A stretch of DNA of 64,000 nucleotides, from NCBI GenBank assembly GCA_029168955.1, contig JAPDOI010001225.1:62001-126000 (forward strand), given 5' to 3'. The stretch comes from Aplectana chamaeleonis. Taxonomy: Eukaryota; Nematoda; Chromadorea; Rhabditida; Cosmocercidae. Positions 10,180 to 21,126 of this stretch are shown piece by piece (positions within the stretch are counted from its first letter, which is position 1; each line of letters begins with the position of its first letter). The translations under genes and the position numbers were made by a program. The notes beneath the pieces are model-generated. The model saw only the letters and a program-made list of their open reading frames with translations, was not told the DNA's origin and did no database searches.

Positions 10180-11800
10180 TCGATTTAGGCGAGGTTCGCT
10201 AAAACCCGCGTATTTTTTTGCGTCGAAGGTGCAAGGGTGCAGGTTTTACGCAATTTCTGCGTTGAAGCCACAGTCCAAGCTCAGAATCGATTTTCCGTAT
10301 TTCAGCCTATCTTGGAGAAAATTTTACGGTGATCACAATGGTGTCTCCAGAATCGCTCAGAACTCACTACGAACTGAGTGACGGCTCCTCAAAAATTTTG
10401 AATTCGAACTGGTAGAAGTTTGTGGACGAGTTGTCTCGAGCCTGTATTTTCTCGTTATTCAGAGCCATCATTCTGAGTAAGGTCACCATATAAAGTCAGA
10501 CCGAAGACAAAAGGCAGAACATAGATTTTGAACAAAATCAATCGCGCGTCTCTTCCCAATTGAGATATAAAACCTGCCAGTGGGCGTTGCCCATTTTTTC
10601 TTTCAAGGGGGCGCGGCCGACTTTTTCCTAGCTTTTTCTCGCTTATTTGAGCGATCTGAGGTTTCGCGATTGGCAGGGTTGCTATAGACGGCGACCGAAC
10701 CAAAATATCAATAATTACCCCTGAGGTTGGACTGTGCCTTTAAACGAAGGCTAAATTCTCAATTTTGATCTCGATGTCGCTAAGCCCGTGAATTCTCGCC
10801 GTAATCGTTGCCAAAATTTAAGGGTTTAGCGACAGCTTATATTGAACAGCGATCTCAACCCGCGCCGGCTAACGATGAACGCAGGGAGGCCGTTTGTACA
10901 ATGTTGATCCAGTCATCTCACGGATCGACACTCAGTGGCTGGTCGTGGAGATTGACCACGAGGCGCTCTCTGGAAGACCCTGCTAAGGATAATTTTGACC
11001 GCGGGGATGCTGCATGCCGTGGTAAGAAACGGCAATGCGGTAGGTCGCAGCTAGGATCGCCTTTCCAGCACGCGCTCAGACGAATATTTAGGATTTACCC
11101 CGCTGTTTTGGATGCATTTGGTGCATTTGCCCCTGAGCGCGAGGTTCAGCGCAAGATTTTAGGGGGGGGACTTATTGGAGGAACCAGGGGAGACGAATAG
11201 GGGCGCCCGGTGGTACTGGCGGAATCAGGATGATCAACTTGTTTAGACAAAGTTATCAACAATTCTGCTGGTATAAAAGGCTTCTCATCTCACAGTGTGC
11301 CTCAGTCGGCTCTTCGGAGCCGGACCTGGAAGGTGGCCTCGAGTCACCAACCAGAATATCCACCGGATACCGGAGGATAATTTTGGTCGCCAAGGTGATC
11401 TTCCCAGGTGTGAGATAGTATCGCGGGTAACTCCCTTCGAATCGGGACTCTCCCCCGCTGGTTTGTTCGGAGCTTCCGGGGTGGTGTGCCAGCAAAAAGC
11501 CCCCGTTTTCCCCCTTGGGAGACCCGAAATTTTCGTCTGAGCAGATCAGGACAGGCTGGATCGATCAAGGCGAGAATCTTCCACATTTTCTTCCGCATTC
11601 GCAAGAAGAATATACATTGTTTATGCCGATGATGTGTGGAGAATTTTGGCAGATTGTGAGGGTGACGTAGCTAAAATTCCACCAACTGGGGCTAGATGTT
11701 CCGTAGTTTACGTATGTTCTTGCGACAAAATTAGATAAGATGCCTCCGAAATCCTGGAAATCTCCAGTTTCCGTGTGAGGCATCTTGCGACCCGTTGGCA
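10180..11800. repeat. dispersed repeat, copy 2 (interrupted)
   Basis: Homologous to 9230-9930 but split by the element at 10267-10734 and extended at 11300-11800, where a further partial copy of the same family appears (CCGGAGGATAATTTTGGTCG, GATGCCTCCGAAATCC). No gene is seen. Confidence 0.5.
10267..10734. mobile_element. TTAA-type MITE inserted in a dispersed repeat
   Basis: The right end is ACTGTGCCT followed by TTAA (10735-10738). The left end is a degraded TTGA-AGCCACAGTCCAA, the inverse of TTGGACTGTGCCT. The host repeat is interrupted: the uninterrupted relative at about 9361 reads CGCAAAAACGAAGGCTAAAT, whereas here ACGAAGGCTAAAT resumes only after 10737. It shares internal sequence with the TTAA element at 29457-29940 and with a fragment at about 38150-38375. 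Confidence 0.6.
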
Positions 11801-12272
11801 GAGAATAGATCTACCCGCAATATTTATTTCTGTCAACTTTCCTGAAACTGCTATCTTTTTATACTGATGAAACTGTAGAGGTACTTGTCTATACGGTAGT
11901 ATAACTCTTAATATGTGATATTTGATAGCAAATCAGAATGTAGTAGGAGTGATGTTTTACGCTGCCACAACGCCCGCGAGTGGATGAATGAGAAATCGAT
12001 GTGTTTTCATGTAAAAAAAAACAGTTACTTGCACGTATATGTTTTCCATAGTACGATAAAAAGATCGAATTTTCATTCGAAAAGTATAATATTCGAAAAG
12101 TGTGAAATCCGACTATAGTCGACAAGTCGGATATTCGAAACAAATTTTATTCAGAACAAGTATACTACGCACCCATACAATTCTCACTTTGCGGGTGGAG
12201 GAAGACCGTAGTGGGAAACGGCTGCTTTATTTTCATTTCGGAGTTGACAATATGTAGAAGGTACAATATGTA

Positions 12273-12474
12273 TAGTGGAGTCCACCAAGAGTGTCTCATT
12301 CACTTATCAATAAGAAGCGGTCGGCTGGGGATCAATGTGCATGAATCCCTTACCAGCACGCTCGATACCGATTGAGCGAGAGCGGTTGTGCTGCAACGAG
12401 TTTCACGTTCATTGATCTGCATTCAACCGCTTCTCATTGATAAGTAAATGAGACACTCTTGATGGACTACACTA
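12273..12474. mobile_element. foldback MITE with TA flanks (Tc1/mariner-like)
   Basis: Terminal inverted repeat TAGTGGAGTCCA against TGGACTACACTA, with TA on both sides. The arms of about 65 bases include GAGTGTCTCATTCACTTATC against GATAAGTAAATGAGACACTC. TA duplication suggests a Tc1/mariner-type source. Confidence 0.6.
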
Positions 12475-12623
12475 TAGAAGGTTGCTGGATAGTTAATCAT
12501 TTGAGTCGAGCAATAGGAGAATATTCGGTACACTTCCGGAGCAGACTCACAATTTTGAATTTTTCTCAACTTTCTTCAATGTTATTTGTATGAATTATAC
12601 ATCTTGATATCTGCTTTCACAGG

Positions 12624-12741
12624 ATTAGAGATAGAAGCGTGCAACATGAGCGTGTATGGCGAACCCTTTTACAAGAGTGGGTCTTCTATACCTAACATTC
12701 TTATGCCCGCTCAGATGACGCAATCGATTGTCTCCCTTTGA
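12624..12741 (+). CDS. possible terminal exon of an unidentified plus-strand gene
   Basis: A strong acceptor (CTGCTTTCACAG, ending 12623) is followed by an open frame of 38 codons in phase 1 that ends with TGA at 12739-12741. The peptide (includes ACNMSVYGEPFYKSG and PNILMPAQMTQSIVSL) has low-repeat, protein-like composition and no copy elsewhere in the window. No upstream exon was found between 8560 and 12600. It could be an alternative 3' end of the K2P gene, since its phase matches that gene's last exon, or a separate gene. Family unknown. Confidence 0.3.
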
Positions 12742-14480
12742 ACTTGCTTGCAAGGTTCGATATCCCAATGCTGAATGTGGACCTCGGAACGCTTCCACTT
12801 GAGATATAGTTGTCGGGAATGGTGAGGCTCAGCTTTTCATACAATACCGGCCATAACTTCTGTCCCAAAGCGCGTCGGCGACGCGAAATCACGTCGAAAA
12901 CGCCGTTTTCGTTCGGAGTGGACTTTTTGAGAACCTGAAATGACCATACGAATCCTCTCGATGAGGAGATTCCGTTTATATGTTCACACTTGAGAAAAAC
13001 TCAAGTCTTCACCTAGTTATGGCCTATTTTCCCTAAAAGGAGTCAGAATCTTTGGGAGTGGTCACTTTTTAAATCTGAAAACGCTAGTCGCTTCCTCTCG
13101 TCGTCCTGATTCCAAAAATCTTTTCAGGTTTAGAAAAATGTTACTTCTTGACATAGTCATGGCATATTTCGCCCACCCAAACAGTAGGAATGCTCTATCA
13201 ACGGCGAAACTTGAACGTGAGCATCACCAGTATACTTGTGTCGTAATTCTGACTTAAAAGCTGTCTCTGTACCTGATAAAGTGCGAGATATGACTTTTAG
13301 TCTTTCTTGGTTTTATATGAACTCGGTTTTGGCGATGGTCTCCCTTCAATTTCTCGGTTCTCCGCGCTCTCCACGCTTTTGCTCTCCTCTCTCTGACGCA
13401 CTCCTCGCTGCCTGTACTGCCTCGCTCGAAGACGGTCCCCCAAACTGGATAGATTTCGAAGAGCGGAGACGGACTGGAGAGTCAGCGTTATAAGAGCCCT
13501 GCATCTGAAGGACCAAAGTTCCAAATGGGAGAGGAATAAACATCATGGGTGTTCTCTGAGATATTTATATAGCGAGACGGAACGTTGGTCGACTCAGAAA
13601 AGAAAGCAGTTAACTGAACAGGTGGTCCGTATTGAATTAGCATCAAGAGACAATCGGAACAGGGGTTAGCGTTATGGGTGATTTATCCCTGGTTTACTAA
13701 ATCCTATTCTAACACTACGCCATCGGTGAGCGATTCCGCGGCTATAGACCATCCAGTCAGCGCGCGCGGTCGCGGCGCGCACAGCATTTATTCGTTACCC
13801 TGTGAAGAGTGTGACTCATCAATAAGCAATCTTCCGGGAATGCAACGAGGAAAGAATCGAATCCTCGTTTTAAAGGCAGCAGACACGCTCGAAAAAGTTT
13901 CTTGGCAGACCATTTATGTGCAATTCAAGATAAACGGAGTATAGCAAGGCATCCTTAAAAAGGACACGAAAGCCGCGTTTTTAAGCCAGAATAGGCCCTC
14001 ATTTGTTTATATTGATTTTTGAGCGTGGAGAAACTGACCGCTAGGAATGATGCCTATCAGTGCGATGAAGCGATCAGCTCACTTATCAGCATCTCCTTGA
14101 CTTGATTATTCCTGTGATCTGAGTGTTTACTTGTTTACATCAAGGGGCGGGCTGGGATAGGCAGGCGTACTGGGATAATTTTCAAAGCCATTTCTATCGA
14201 ATTCTGGCCCGTTTTCGCTGCTTTCTTCGACCCTATCCCTCCAGCGTCCGCCAGCTAAGGCAGCCGATCACTAGGGTGGGGAGGGGGCAGTGAAATTGGC
14301 CCTTCTTGAGGCTAGGCGGAATGTGTCAACAGATTAGCTTAATATTTTAACAAGCTAGTACAGCTGGGCTTAGTAATTGGGACACACACTACTTTCAGAA
14401 AAGACCCTTGAGAGCTATCTGTTGTTCCAAGAGCGACCTTTATAGGGTCTCATACTACTTCGATGGGTCGTACGTTTTGC
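12742..14480. other. intergenic, no gene recognised
   Basis: 13290-13490 contains a diverged inverse of the repeat seen at 3855-3975 and 33150-33280 (GCGGAG-GGTTAGAGACAGTGA-type). The rest shows no motif, array or supported exon. Confidence 0.35.
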
Positions 14481-14693
14481 AAGTGTAACTTATTGTATTT
14501 GAACCAGGATTTGGATTTGATCTCTTCCCGCGCGGATGCCCTACAACGAGATAGATTCATACCGTCACCAGAGGTATGAGCTGTACACCATTCGATGCGC
14601 TGCAAGAAATTACATATGTGTGCAACTTTTCATTCTAACTGGTCCCCGCTTTCTAAAGTTATGACCTCTCAAAGTACGGAAAAACGTTCTCCA

Positions 14694-14732
14694 CCACCGC
14701 CTCCGCCTCCGCCTCCGCCTCCACCTCCGTCC
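14694..14732. repeat. (GCCTCC)n hexanucleotide, short allele
   Basis: About six GCCTCC-type units, against about 35 in copy 3 and about 90 in copy 2. All three sit at the same place in the composite element. Confidence 0.8.
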
Positions 14733-15117
14733 GTCGAAATCCATTTTTTTTGGAAGGCGTGGACCAAATCGCTTGAAATTTTGTGACTAGGGGTAATCGG
14801 CCATGGGAATGCCGAAAATAATTGGCAGAACTCCCCATAATGACTTCTGGGCCCCTAACTGGCGGTTCAAACTCGCAAACCGGCCTCTCAAGATTAGTTT
14901 ATAAAAATGACGGGTTTTTTTCGTTATCAGTCATTGTTTTCTTAGAGACTCCATGTAAACACCTTGCTCTCTAGGGTGGTGTATTTTGAACGTCCGGCTC
15001 GGAAGAGGACGCTGTGCGGGAGGGGTGTTCTTGAGCGCGGCGCGTGTTCGTTCCAAGCGCACAATCGATAAAAAGGCGTGTCAAGGTGTGCTGAAGTGTC
15101 GGTTGACTATGCGAGAC

Positions 15118-16170
15118 CGCAGTAGGAGTATGCAGGACGTCATGGAACTACAGCAGGACCTCAGTAGGGGTGTGCAGGACGCCGCAGAATGTGTGCAGTA
15201 CCTCAGTGGGAGTGTGCAGGACCTTAGTAGAAGTGTGCAGGACATCATGGGACCTGTGCAGGACCCTAGTTGGGGTGTGCAGGACTTCGTAGAATGTGCG
15301 CAGGACCTCAGTAGGAGTGTGCAGGACATAATGGGACCTGTGCAGGACCCCAGTGGGGGTGTGCAGGACGTCGTAGAAAGTGTGCAGGACCCCAGTAAGG
15401 GTGTGCAGGATGTAGTAGAATGTATACAGGACCTCAGTATGAGTGTGCAGGACATCATGGAACGTGTGCAGGACCTTAGTAGAAGTGTGCAGGACATCAT
15501 GGGACCTGTGCAGGACCCCAGTTGGGGTGTGCAGGACTTCGTAGAATGTGCGCAGGACCTCAATAGGAGTGTGCAGGACATAATGGGACCTGTGCAGGAC
15601 CCCAGTGGGGGTGAGCAGGACGTCGTAGAAAGTGTGCAGGACCCCAGTAAGGGTGTGCAGGATGTAGTAGAATGTATACAGGACCTCAGTATGAGTGTGC
15701 AGGACATCATGGAACGTGCGCAGGACCTCAGTAGGAGTGTGTAGGACATCAAGGAACGTGTGCAAGACCTTAGTAGGAGTTTGCAGAACATCATGGAACC
15801 TGTGCAGGACCCCAGTAGGGGTGTGCAGCACGTCGTAGAAAGTGTGCAGGACCCCAGTAAGGGTGTGCAGGATGTAGTAGAATGTGTACAGGACCTCAGT
15901 AGGAGTGTGTAGGACATTATGAGACCTGTGCAGGACCCCAGTAGGGGTGTGCAGGATGTCGTAGAATGTGTGCAGCACCCCAGTAGGAGTGTGCAGGACA
16001 TCAAGGAACGTGTGCAGGACCTTAGTAGGAGTTTGCAGAACATCATGGAACCTGTGCAGGACCCCAGTAGGGGTGTGCAGCGCGTCGTAGAAAATGTGCA
16101 GGACCCCAGTAGGGGTGTGCAGGACGTCGTAGAATGTGTGCGGGTCCTCAGTAGGAGTGTGCAGGACCCT
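15118..16170. repeat. 21-bp tandem array A
   Basis: About 50 units of consensus (GTGCAGGAC + 12 variable bases) in which four unit types alternate, giving an 84-bp period: endings CTCAGTAGGAGT, ATCATGGGACCT, CCCAGTAGGGGT, GTCGTAGAATGT. A larger block of 252 bp (12 units) is duplicated at about 15223-15726. Because the period is divisible by three, several frames on both strands are open over long distances; no protein is claimed. Confidence 0.9.
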
Positions 16171-17870
16171 GGGTCTATCCTAGGCGGGGTGGGGCCATCC
16201 AAGATTTACTCATAGAAATGATGAAAAACTCTGAGAAAAGATGCCTGATACTGCGCTATCAATCATTGTTTTTATAAGAGCTCTATGGAAATACTTCGAC
16301 TGGTAGCCTTACCAATAGGCGTTTCATTTCATTTCTGTCTTGAATGGTGGGTGTCCCCCCCCCGTCTAGGATAGTGCCTAGACCCTGTACATTTGGGTCA
16401 TTTTAAAACTCATTTCTTCATTTTTTCACTTTTAAATTCAAAAAGTATATGCCTTGTATCTTGTTTGTAGGAAGCCGCATTGCAACTATTATCTTGCAGT
16501 CTTAGCAGAGGAGCGGTTGTTTCTTCATTTCTACCACTATGTTTTCGAAAAAAATAGCTTGACATTCAGAGCTTGACGATATTGTAGAAGGGAAACCCTT
16601 GGAAAAAGTTCTGAAATTTCTAAAAGTTGGGCTCCGCAGAAAAGGTCAAGGATTTGGCATTGCTCTAAAATAATATGAAATTGTTCCATTAGATTTGGCT
16701 ATCAAACTGATTTCCTAAATGTAGTGAAATTGTTGAATCGATTTGGCTGTTGTTGGTATATGAAGATAACACAATCATAAAATGTAGTGAATTTGTTGCA
16801 AACGGATTTGGCAGGAGCTCTATCAATTATCACAGTCAAATCACGCGTCAGAAGGTCCTCTAGCGAGCGATTGAAGACAAAAAGAAAAAAATAATAATCC
16901 TCAGCCAACAGTGCTGAACGAAATGTGACCTTATGGGCTAGGAATAAGGTTTTTGAATGTTAATCTGCCTTTTCAGTGTAGCTCCCACTGAGGTACTAGA
17001 CCATCCCTCACCGATTAGATAAAAATCATGAAAATCAAATTTAACACAATTTATTAGCTACTGACGCTATGTCTTCGTGTCCTCAACGCTTTCACGGTTC
17101 ACATTGTACGGAAACGTTTTTGCTGCTAGACTTATTCTTCTTCTCATTTGATTCAACATGCGCTCCAAGCAAAACCCCTTCTGGCACGTGATTTGACTGT
17201 GATAATTCATAGAGCTCCTGCCAAATTCGTTTGCAACAATTCCACTACATTTTATGATTATGTTATCTTCATATACCAGCAACAGCTAAATCGATTCAAC
17301 AATTTCACTACATTTGGGAAATCAGTTTGATAGCCAAATCTAATGAAACAATTTCACGACATTTCTGAGCAATGCCAAACCCTTAACCTTTTCTGCGGAG
17401 CCCAACTTCCAGAAATTTCACAGCTTTTTCCAAGGGTTTCCCTTCTACAATATCGTCAAGCTCTAAAAGTCAAGTTGTTTATTTTTCGAGAACATAGTGG
17501 TAGAAATGAAGAAACAACCGCTCCGCTGCTAAGATTGCAAGATAATAGTTGTAACGCGGCTTCCTACAAATAAGATACAAGGCATATACTTTTTGAATTT
17601 AAAAGTCGGAAGAATGAAGAAATGAGTTTTTAAATGACTCAATTGTACAGGGTCTAGGCACTATCCTTGACGGGGGGGGGGCACCCACTATTCAAGACAG
17701 GAATGAAATGAACCGCCAATTGGTAAGGCTACCAGTCGAAGTATTTCCATAGAGCTCTCACAAAAACAATGATTGTTAGTGCAGTGCAGTATCAGGCATC
17801 TTTTATCAGAGTTTTTCATCATTTCTATAAGTAAATCTTGGGTGGCCCCACCACGTCTAGGATAGGCCCA
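16170..17870. repeat. 1.7-kb foldback shared by composite copies 1 and 2
   Basis: The arms are about 16170-16880 and 17150-17870, inverted to each other: GTCTATCCTAGGCGGGGTGG against CCACGTCTAGGATAGGCC, GAAACAACCGCTCCGCTGCT against its complement, and TTGGGCTCCGCAGAAAAGGT against ACCTTTTCTGCGGAGCCCAA. The loop (16880-17150) carries CTGACGCTATGTCTTCGTGTC. In the third copy (27835-28990) the loop is in the opposite orientation. No transposase is seen. Confidence 0.8.
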
Positions 17871-18009
17871 GGTTCAGTCGCTATAGCCAGAACTTGGAAA
17901 TATTTAGAGCCAACTCGAGAGAGATTACGGTAGCCCTGTTCTGGCGCACTTTACTATCGTTCTTGTTGATTCGGAGGCATGGCTTGCATACGGTGTCCTG
18001 AACACTAAA

Positions 18010-18225
18010 CTGAGGTCATGCGCACGTCCCTTGATGTCCTGCACACTTTTACTGAGGTCCTACACACATTCCATGACGTTCTGCACACCCCTACTAGGGT
18101 CCTGAACAGGTCCCATGAGGTCCTGCACTCCCCTACTGATGTCCTGCACACATTCTACGACGTCCTGCACACTACTACTAATGTCCTGCACTTATTCCAT
18201 GAAGTGCTGCACACCACTATCGTCA
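18010..18225. repeat. 21-bp tandem array, distal fragment
   Basis: About ten diverged 21-bp units (GTCCTGCACA + variable) in inverse orientation to array A. They are separated from the main inverse array (21127-22690) by the 42-bp satellite and the hAT-like insertion. Confidence 0.8.
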
Positions 18226-18473
18226 TGGGGACGTCGTGACGTCATCGGGACCAGGGCTGTGCGGAAATCTTTTTCAAGATTTTCGGAAACGGAAACGGAA
18301 GAAAAATGGCTAAAAATCGCCGGAAACGGAAATCCGGAAGCGGAAACGGAAGTGAACTAAAAATTATAGTATGATTGAATGGCAGGTTTCGTCGCTGCTC
18401 ATGGCATGCAGATGTACTTCTGTAGCCTGTGATCTCAACCTGTTCTCTCAAGCACCAGGGGGCTACGCTCTAA

Positions 18474-18608
18474 GGGGCTGAGCAGAGTGCCACCGCGGCG
18501 CGGCGCGGCCTGGTGATTGAGAGCCGTATTGATAGATCGCGGCGATCTATCAATACGGCTCTCCATCATCAGACCGCGCCGCGCCGCGGTGGCACTCTGC
18601 TCAGCCCC
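18474..18608. mobile_element. 135-bp palindromic MITE with TAA duplication (PIF/Harbinger-like)
   Basis: A nearly perfect hairpin with ends GGGGCTGAGCAGAGTGCCAC and the inverse, flanked by TAA at 18471-18473 and 18609-18611. The centre is GATCGCGGCGATC. The 3-bp TAA duplication and GGGGCTG ends suggest PIF/Harbinger. It is nested in the hAT-like element. Confidence 0.6.
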
Positions 18609-18726
18609 TAAAACTGCAAGCGAGCGGAGGACAAATAGAATAGAGGCATGAAAGGAAGACGTGCTGCTGCTGCAGGTTCTCCTCATGAGCTGCTAATAAG
18701 TCTGCTCGAGCAACTCTTCCTCTAGA

Positions 18727-19191
18727 GTGCTGCTGATCTCTCTAATAACGAGTTCCTCCCTTCGACTGATTTTCCCAGCGCGATCGGTGTTCTACGACGG
18801 CTGCGGGTACATTCATATGGCACTCACTATTGTTGGGAGAGCAGTTGTCCGTTTCAGGTCGATCCCAGAAGGTGATCCCAAGTACTCCATTTTCTGGATA
18901 TCAATTTTGGACGCTGAGAGGGTGGTCCTCACTGCGCATCGCGAGGAAAGATTTCTTGTAGTGGACCAAAGCGAGGATGATGCCTTTGTTGCGTACCTCG
19001 GCGAGGTTGGCGTCCTTGCTGCGAGCCATTACAAGGATCGCAGCTATAGCTCAGGTAGGAAGAGGTGGCGGCTCAAAGACTTTCTTCCTTTGAATAACGT
19101 GCTGCTGTTAGCAACACATTTAATGAGGGTCGCACTCCGGATCGACATCGAGTTGAACCCCTCATCAGCACCTATTGCTAGTCGAAACTAG
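18727..19191 (+). CDS. unrecognised 154-residue open frame carried by the hAT-like element
   Basis: A non-repetitive open frame in the middle of a non-autonomous element. Residues about 20-130 have normal protein composition (for example IFWISILDAERVVLTA and EDDAFVAYLGEVGVLAA). A possible acceptor TTTTCCCAG lies within the frame near 18778 and a possible donor CAG|GTAGG near 19057, so part of it may be a captured host exon. It has no hAT transposase motif. A fragment of an accessory gene, a captured host gene or chance remain possible. No function is proposed. Confidence 0.35.
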   Translation: MLLISLITSSSLRLIFPARSVFYDGCGYIHMALTIVGRAVVRFRSIPEGDPKYSIFWISILDAERVVLTAHREERFLVVDQSEDDAFVAYLGEVGVLAASHYKDRSYSSGRKRWRLKDFLPLNNVLLLATHLMRVALRIDIELNPSSAPIASRN

Positions 19192-19594
19192 TGACAACTA
19201 GTGGCAGCTGTTGCTAGTCGACTACTTGCTAGTGGCAGTAGTCGAAACCCAGCATGCGTTGGCAGCACGTGCTGTTGAAAACGAGGAGTTGTGGGTTATG
19301 GCTTTCAAATTCTATTGCGCTGAAGTTAAACCATGCGAGTGCTTGAGTAGCTAGAGAGACGACAAGGAAAAGTTTCTGCCTCTCTGGTCCCTCAATCGGA
19401 GGATTCGATTGTAGCAAAGTATAGTACTGATTCATCAGAGGGTAATGGTCATCCAATAGTTCAGCGATTTGAAAAAATTGTGATAAAGAGTTGTAAAGAC
19501 AATCTGTGATAGTTTTCTACTGAGATGATACAGTTAACCACGGCTCGACTGCATGACAACACCACTTACTCACCCGCGCATCAGTACCCAAAGT

Positions 19595-19729
19595 ATGGCT
19601 TCTGCTGCCGCCAAGGTCAAGCCCACGTTGGGAACGGCCCGTGCGTTGGTGGAGGGGGGCGTATACGGTCTGACCGTTGGAAGGAGCGGGACACCGATCC
19701 AAGCGATCAGGATTGAACTCACGCTGTGA
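19595..19729 (+). CDS. 44-residue open frame in the hAT-like element (doubtful)
   Basis: ATG at 19595, TGA at 19727-19729. It is alanine/glycine/valine rich (ASAAAKVKPTLGTARALVEG). The frame is also open upstream for at least 12 codons, so it may be part of a longer exon. Higher GC than surrounding DNA. Family unknown; possibly captured sequence. Confidence 0.2.
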   Translation: MASAAAKVKPTLGTARALVEGGVYGLTVGRSGTPIQAIRIELTL

Positions 19730-19906
19730 TGTTCGCAGAGGGACCGCGGCTCTGTGCGCTGGGGAGGCGTGACCATTCACCTTGTAGCACTATTTTCTTC
19801 CGTTTCCGGGCCCAAAAACCCGGAAACGGAAACGGAACGGAACAGCTCAAAAAGTACCGGAAATACGGAAACGGAATCGGAAACGGAACAGTTCCGCACA
19901 GCCCTG

Positions 19907-21126
19907 ATCGGGACGTCGTGAAAAATGCTTTGGGCTTCTGTTGACGTCATCGGGACGTCGTGAAAAGTGCTTCGGGCTTCTGATGACGTCATCGGGACGT
20001 CGTGAAAAGCGCTCTGGGCTTCTGAGGACGTCATCGGGACGTCGTGAAAAATGCTTCGGGCTTAAGATGATGTCATCGGGACATCGTGAAAAGTGCTTCG
20101 GGCTTCTGATGACGTCATCGGGACGTCGTGAAAAGCGCTCTGGGCTTCTGAGGACGTCATCGGGACGTCGTGAAAAATGCTTCGGGCTTCAGATGATGTC
20201 ATCGGGACATCGTGAAAAGTGCTTCGGGCTTCTGATGACGTCATCGGGACGTCGTGAAAAATGCTGCGGGCTTCAGATGATGTCATCGGGACATCGTGAA
20301 AAGTGCTTCGGGCTTCTGATGACGTCATCGGGACGTCGCGAAAAGTGCTTCGTGCTTCTGATGACGTCATCGGGACGTCGTGAAAAGTGCTTCGGGCTTC
20401 TGATGACGTCATCGGGACGTCGCGAAAAGTGCTTCGTGCTTCTGATGACGTCATCGGGACGTCGTGAAAAGTGCTTCGGGCTTCTGATGACGTCATCGGG
20501 ACGTCGCGAAAAGTGCTTCGGGCTTCTGATGACGTCATCGGGACGTCGTGAAAAGTGCTTCGGGCTTCTGATGACGTCATCGGGACGTCGTGAAAAGTGC
20601 TTCGGGCTTCTGATGATGTCCACGGGACGTCGTGAAAAGTGCTTCGGGCTTCAGATGATGTCATCGGGACATCGTGAAAAGTGCTTCGGGCTTCTGATGA
20701 CGTCATCGGGACGTCGTGAAAAGTGCTTCGGGCTTCTGATGACGTCATCGGGACGTCGTGAAAAGTGCTTCGGGCTTCTGATGACGTCATCGGGACGTCG
20801 TGAAAAGTGCTTCGGGCTTCTGATGACGTCCACGGGACGTCGTGAAAAGTGCTTCGGGCTTCTGATGACGTCATCGGGACGTCGTGAAAAGTGCTTCGGG
20901 CTTCTGATGACGTCATCGGGACGTCGTGAAAAGTGCTTCGGGCTTCTGATGACGTCATCAGGACGTCGTGAAAAGTGCTTCGGGCTTCTGATGACGTCAT
21001 CGGGACGTCGTGAAAAATGCTTCGGGCTTCTGATGACGTCATCGGGACGTCGTGAAAAGTGCTTCGGGTTTCTGATGACGTCATCGGGACGTCGCGAAAA
21101 GTGCTTTGGGCTTCTGATGACGTCAT
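19907..21126. repeat. 42-bp satellite with TGACGTCA palindromes
   Basis: About 28-29 head-to-tail units of 42 bp. Each holds GATGACGTCATCGGGACGTC followed by GTGAAAAGTGCTTCGGGCTTCT. About 20 units contain a perfect TGACGTCA, the consensus cyclic-AMP response element (CRE) bound by CREB/ATF bZIP proteins; the others read TGATGTCA, GGACGTCA or TGACGTCC. Early units show a three-unit alternation. One further unit lies left of the hAT-like insertion (about 18222-18251). The array ends abruptly at GATGACGTCATC, joining the 21-bp array. Confidence 0.9.

Larger units (their letters stand above)
14480..16170 (+). mobile_element. composite satellite-bearing element, copy 1
   Basis: Order: a flank with TCTTCCCGCGCGGATGCCCT, then CTGTACACCATTCGATGCGC, a short (GCCTCC)n tract (14694-14732), a second flank (TTTTTTGGAAGGCGTGGACC), a spacer containing GGAAGAGGACGCTGTGCGG, then a 21-bp array to 16170. 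Copies 2 (17880-23840, inverted) and 3 (24823-29452) have the same order. Here the TTAA terminus seen in copy 3 is missing, so this copy is 5' truncated. Confidence 0.7.
18252..19906. mobile_element. hAT-like DNA transposon, non-autonomous, 1,655 bp
   Basis: Terminal inverted repeat CAGGGCTGTGCGGAA against TTCCGCACAGCCCTG. A perfect 8-bp target duplication ATCGGGAC lies at 18244-18251 and 19907-19914; 8-bp duplications and CAGGG ends are diagnostic of hAT elements. Both subterminal regions carry clustered GGAAACGGAA motifs, as expected for transposase-binding sites. No transposase or dimerisation domain is seen. It contains a 154-residue open frame (18727-19191), a 44-residue frame (19595-19729) and a nested 135-bp palindrome. 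It interrupts the 42-bp satellite. Confidence 0.85.

Noticed and set aside
19907..21126. CRISPR-like array
   Set aside because: The repeats are contiguous with no unique spacers, in a eukaryotic context.
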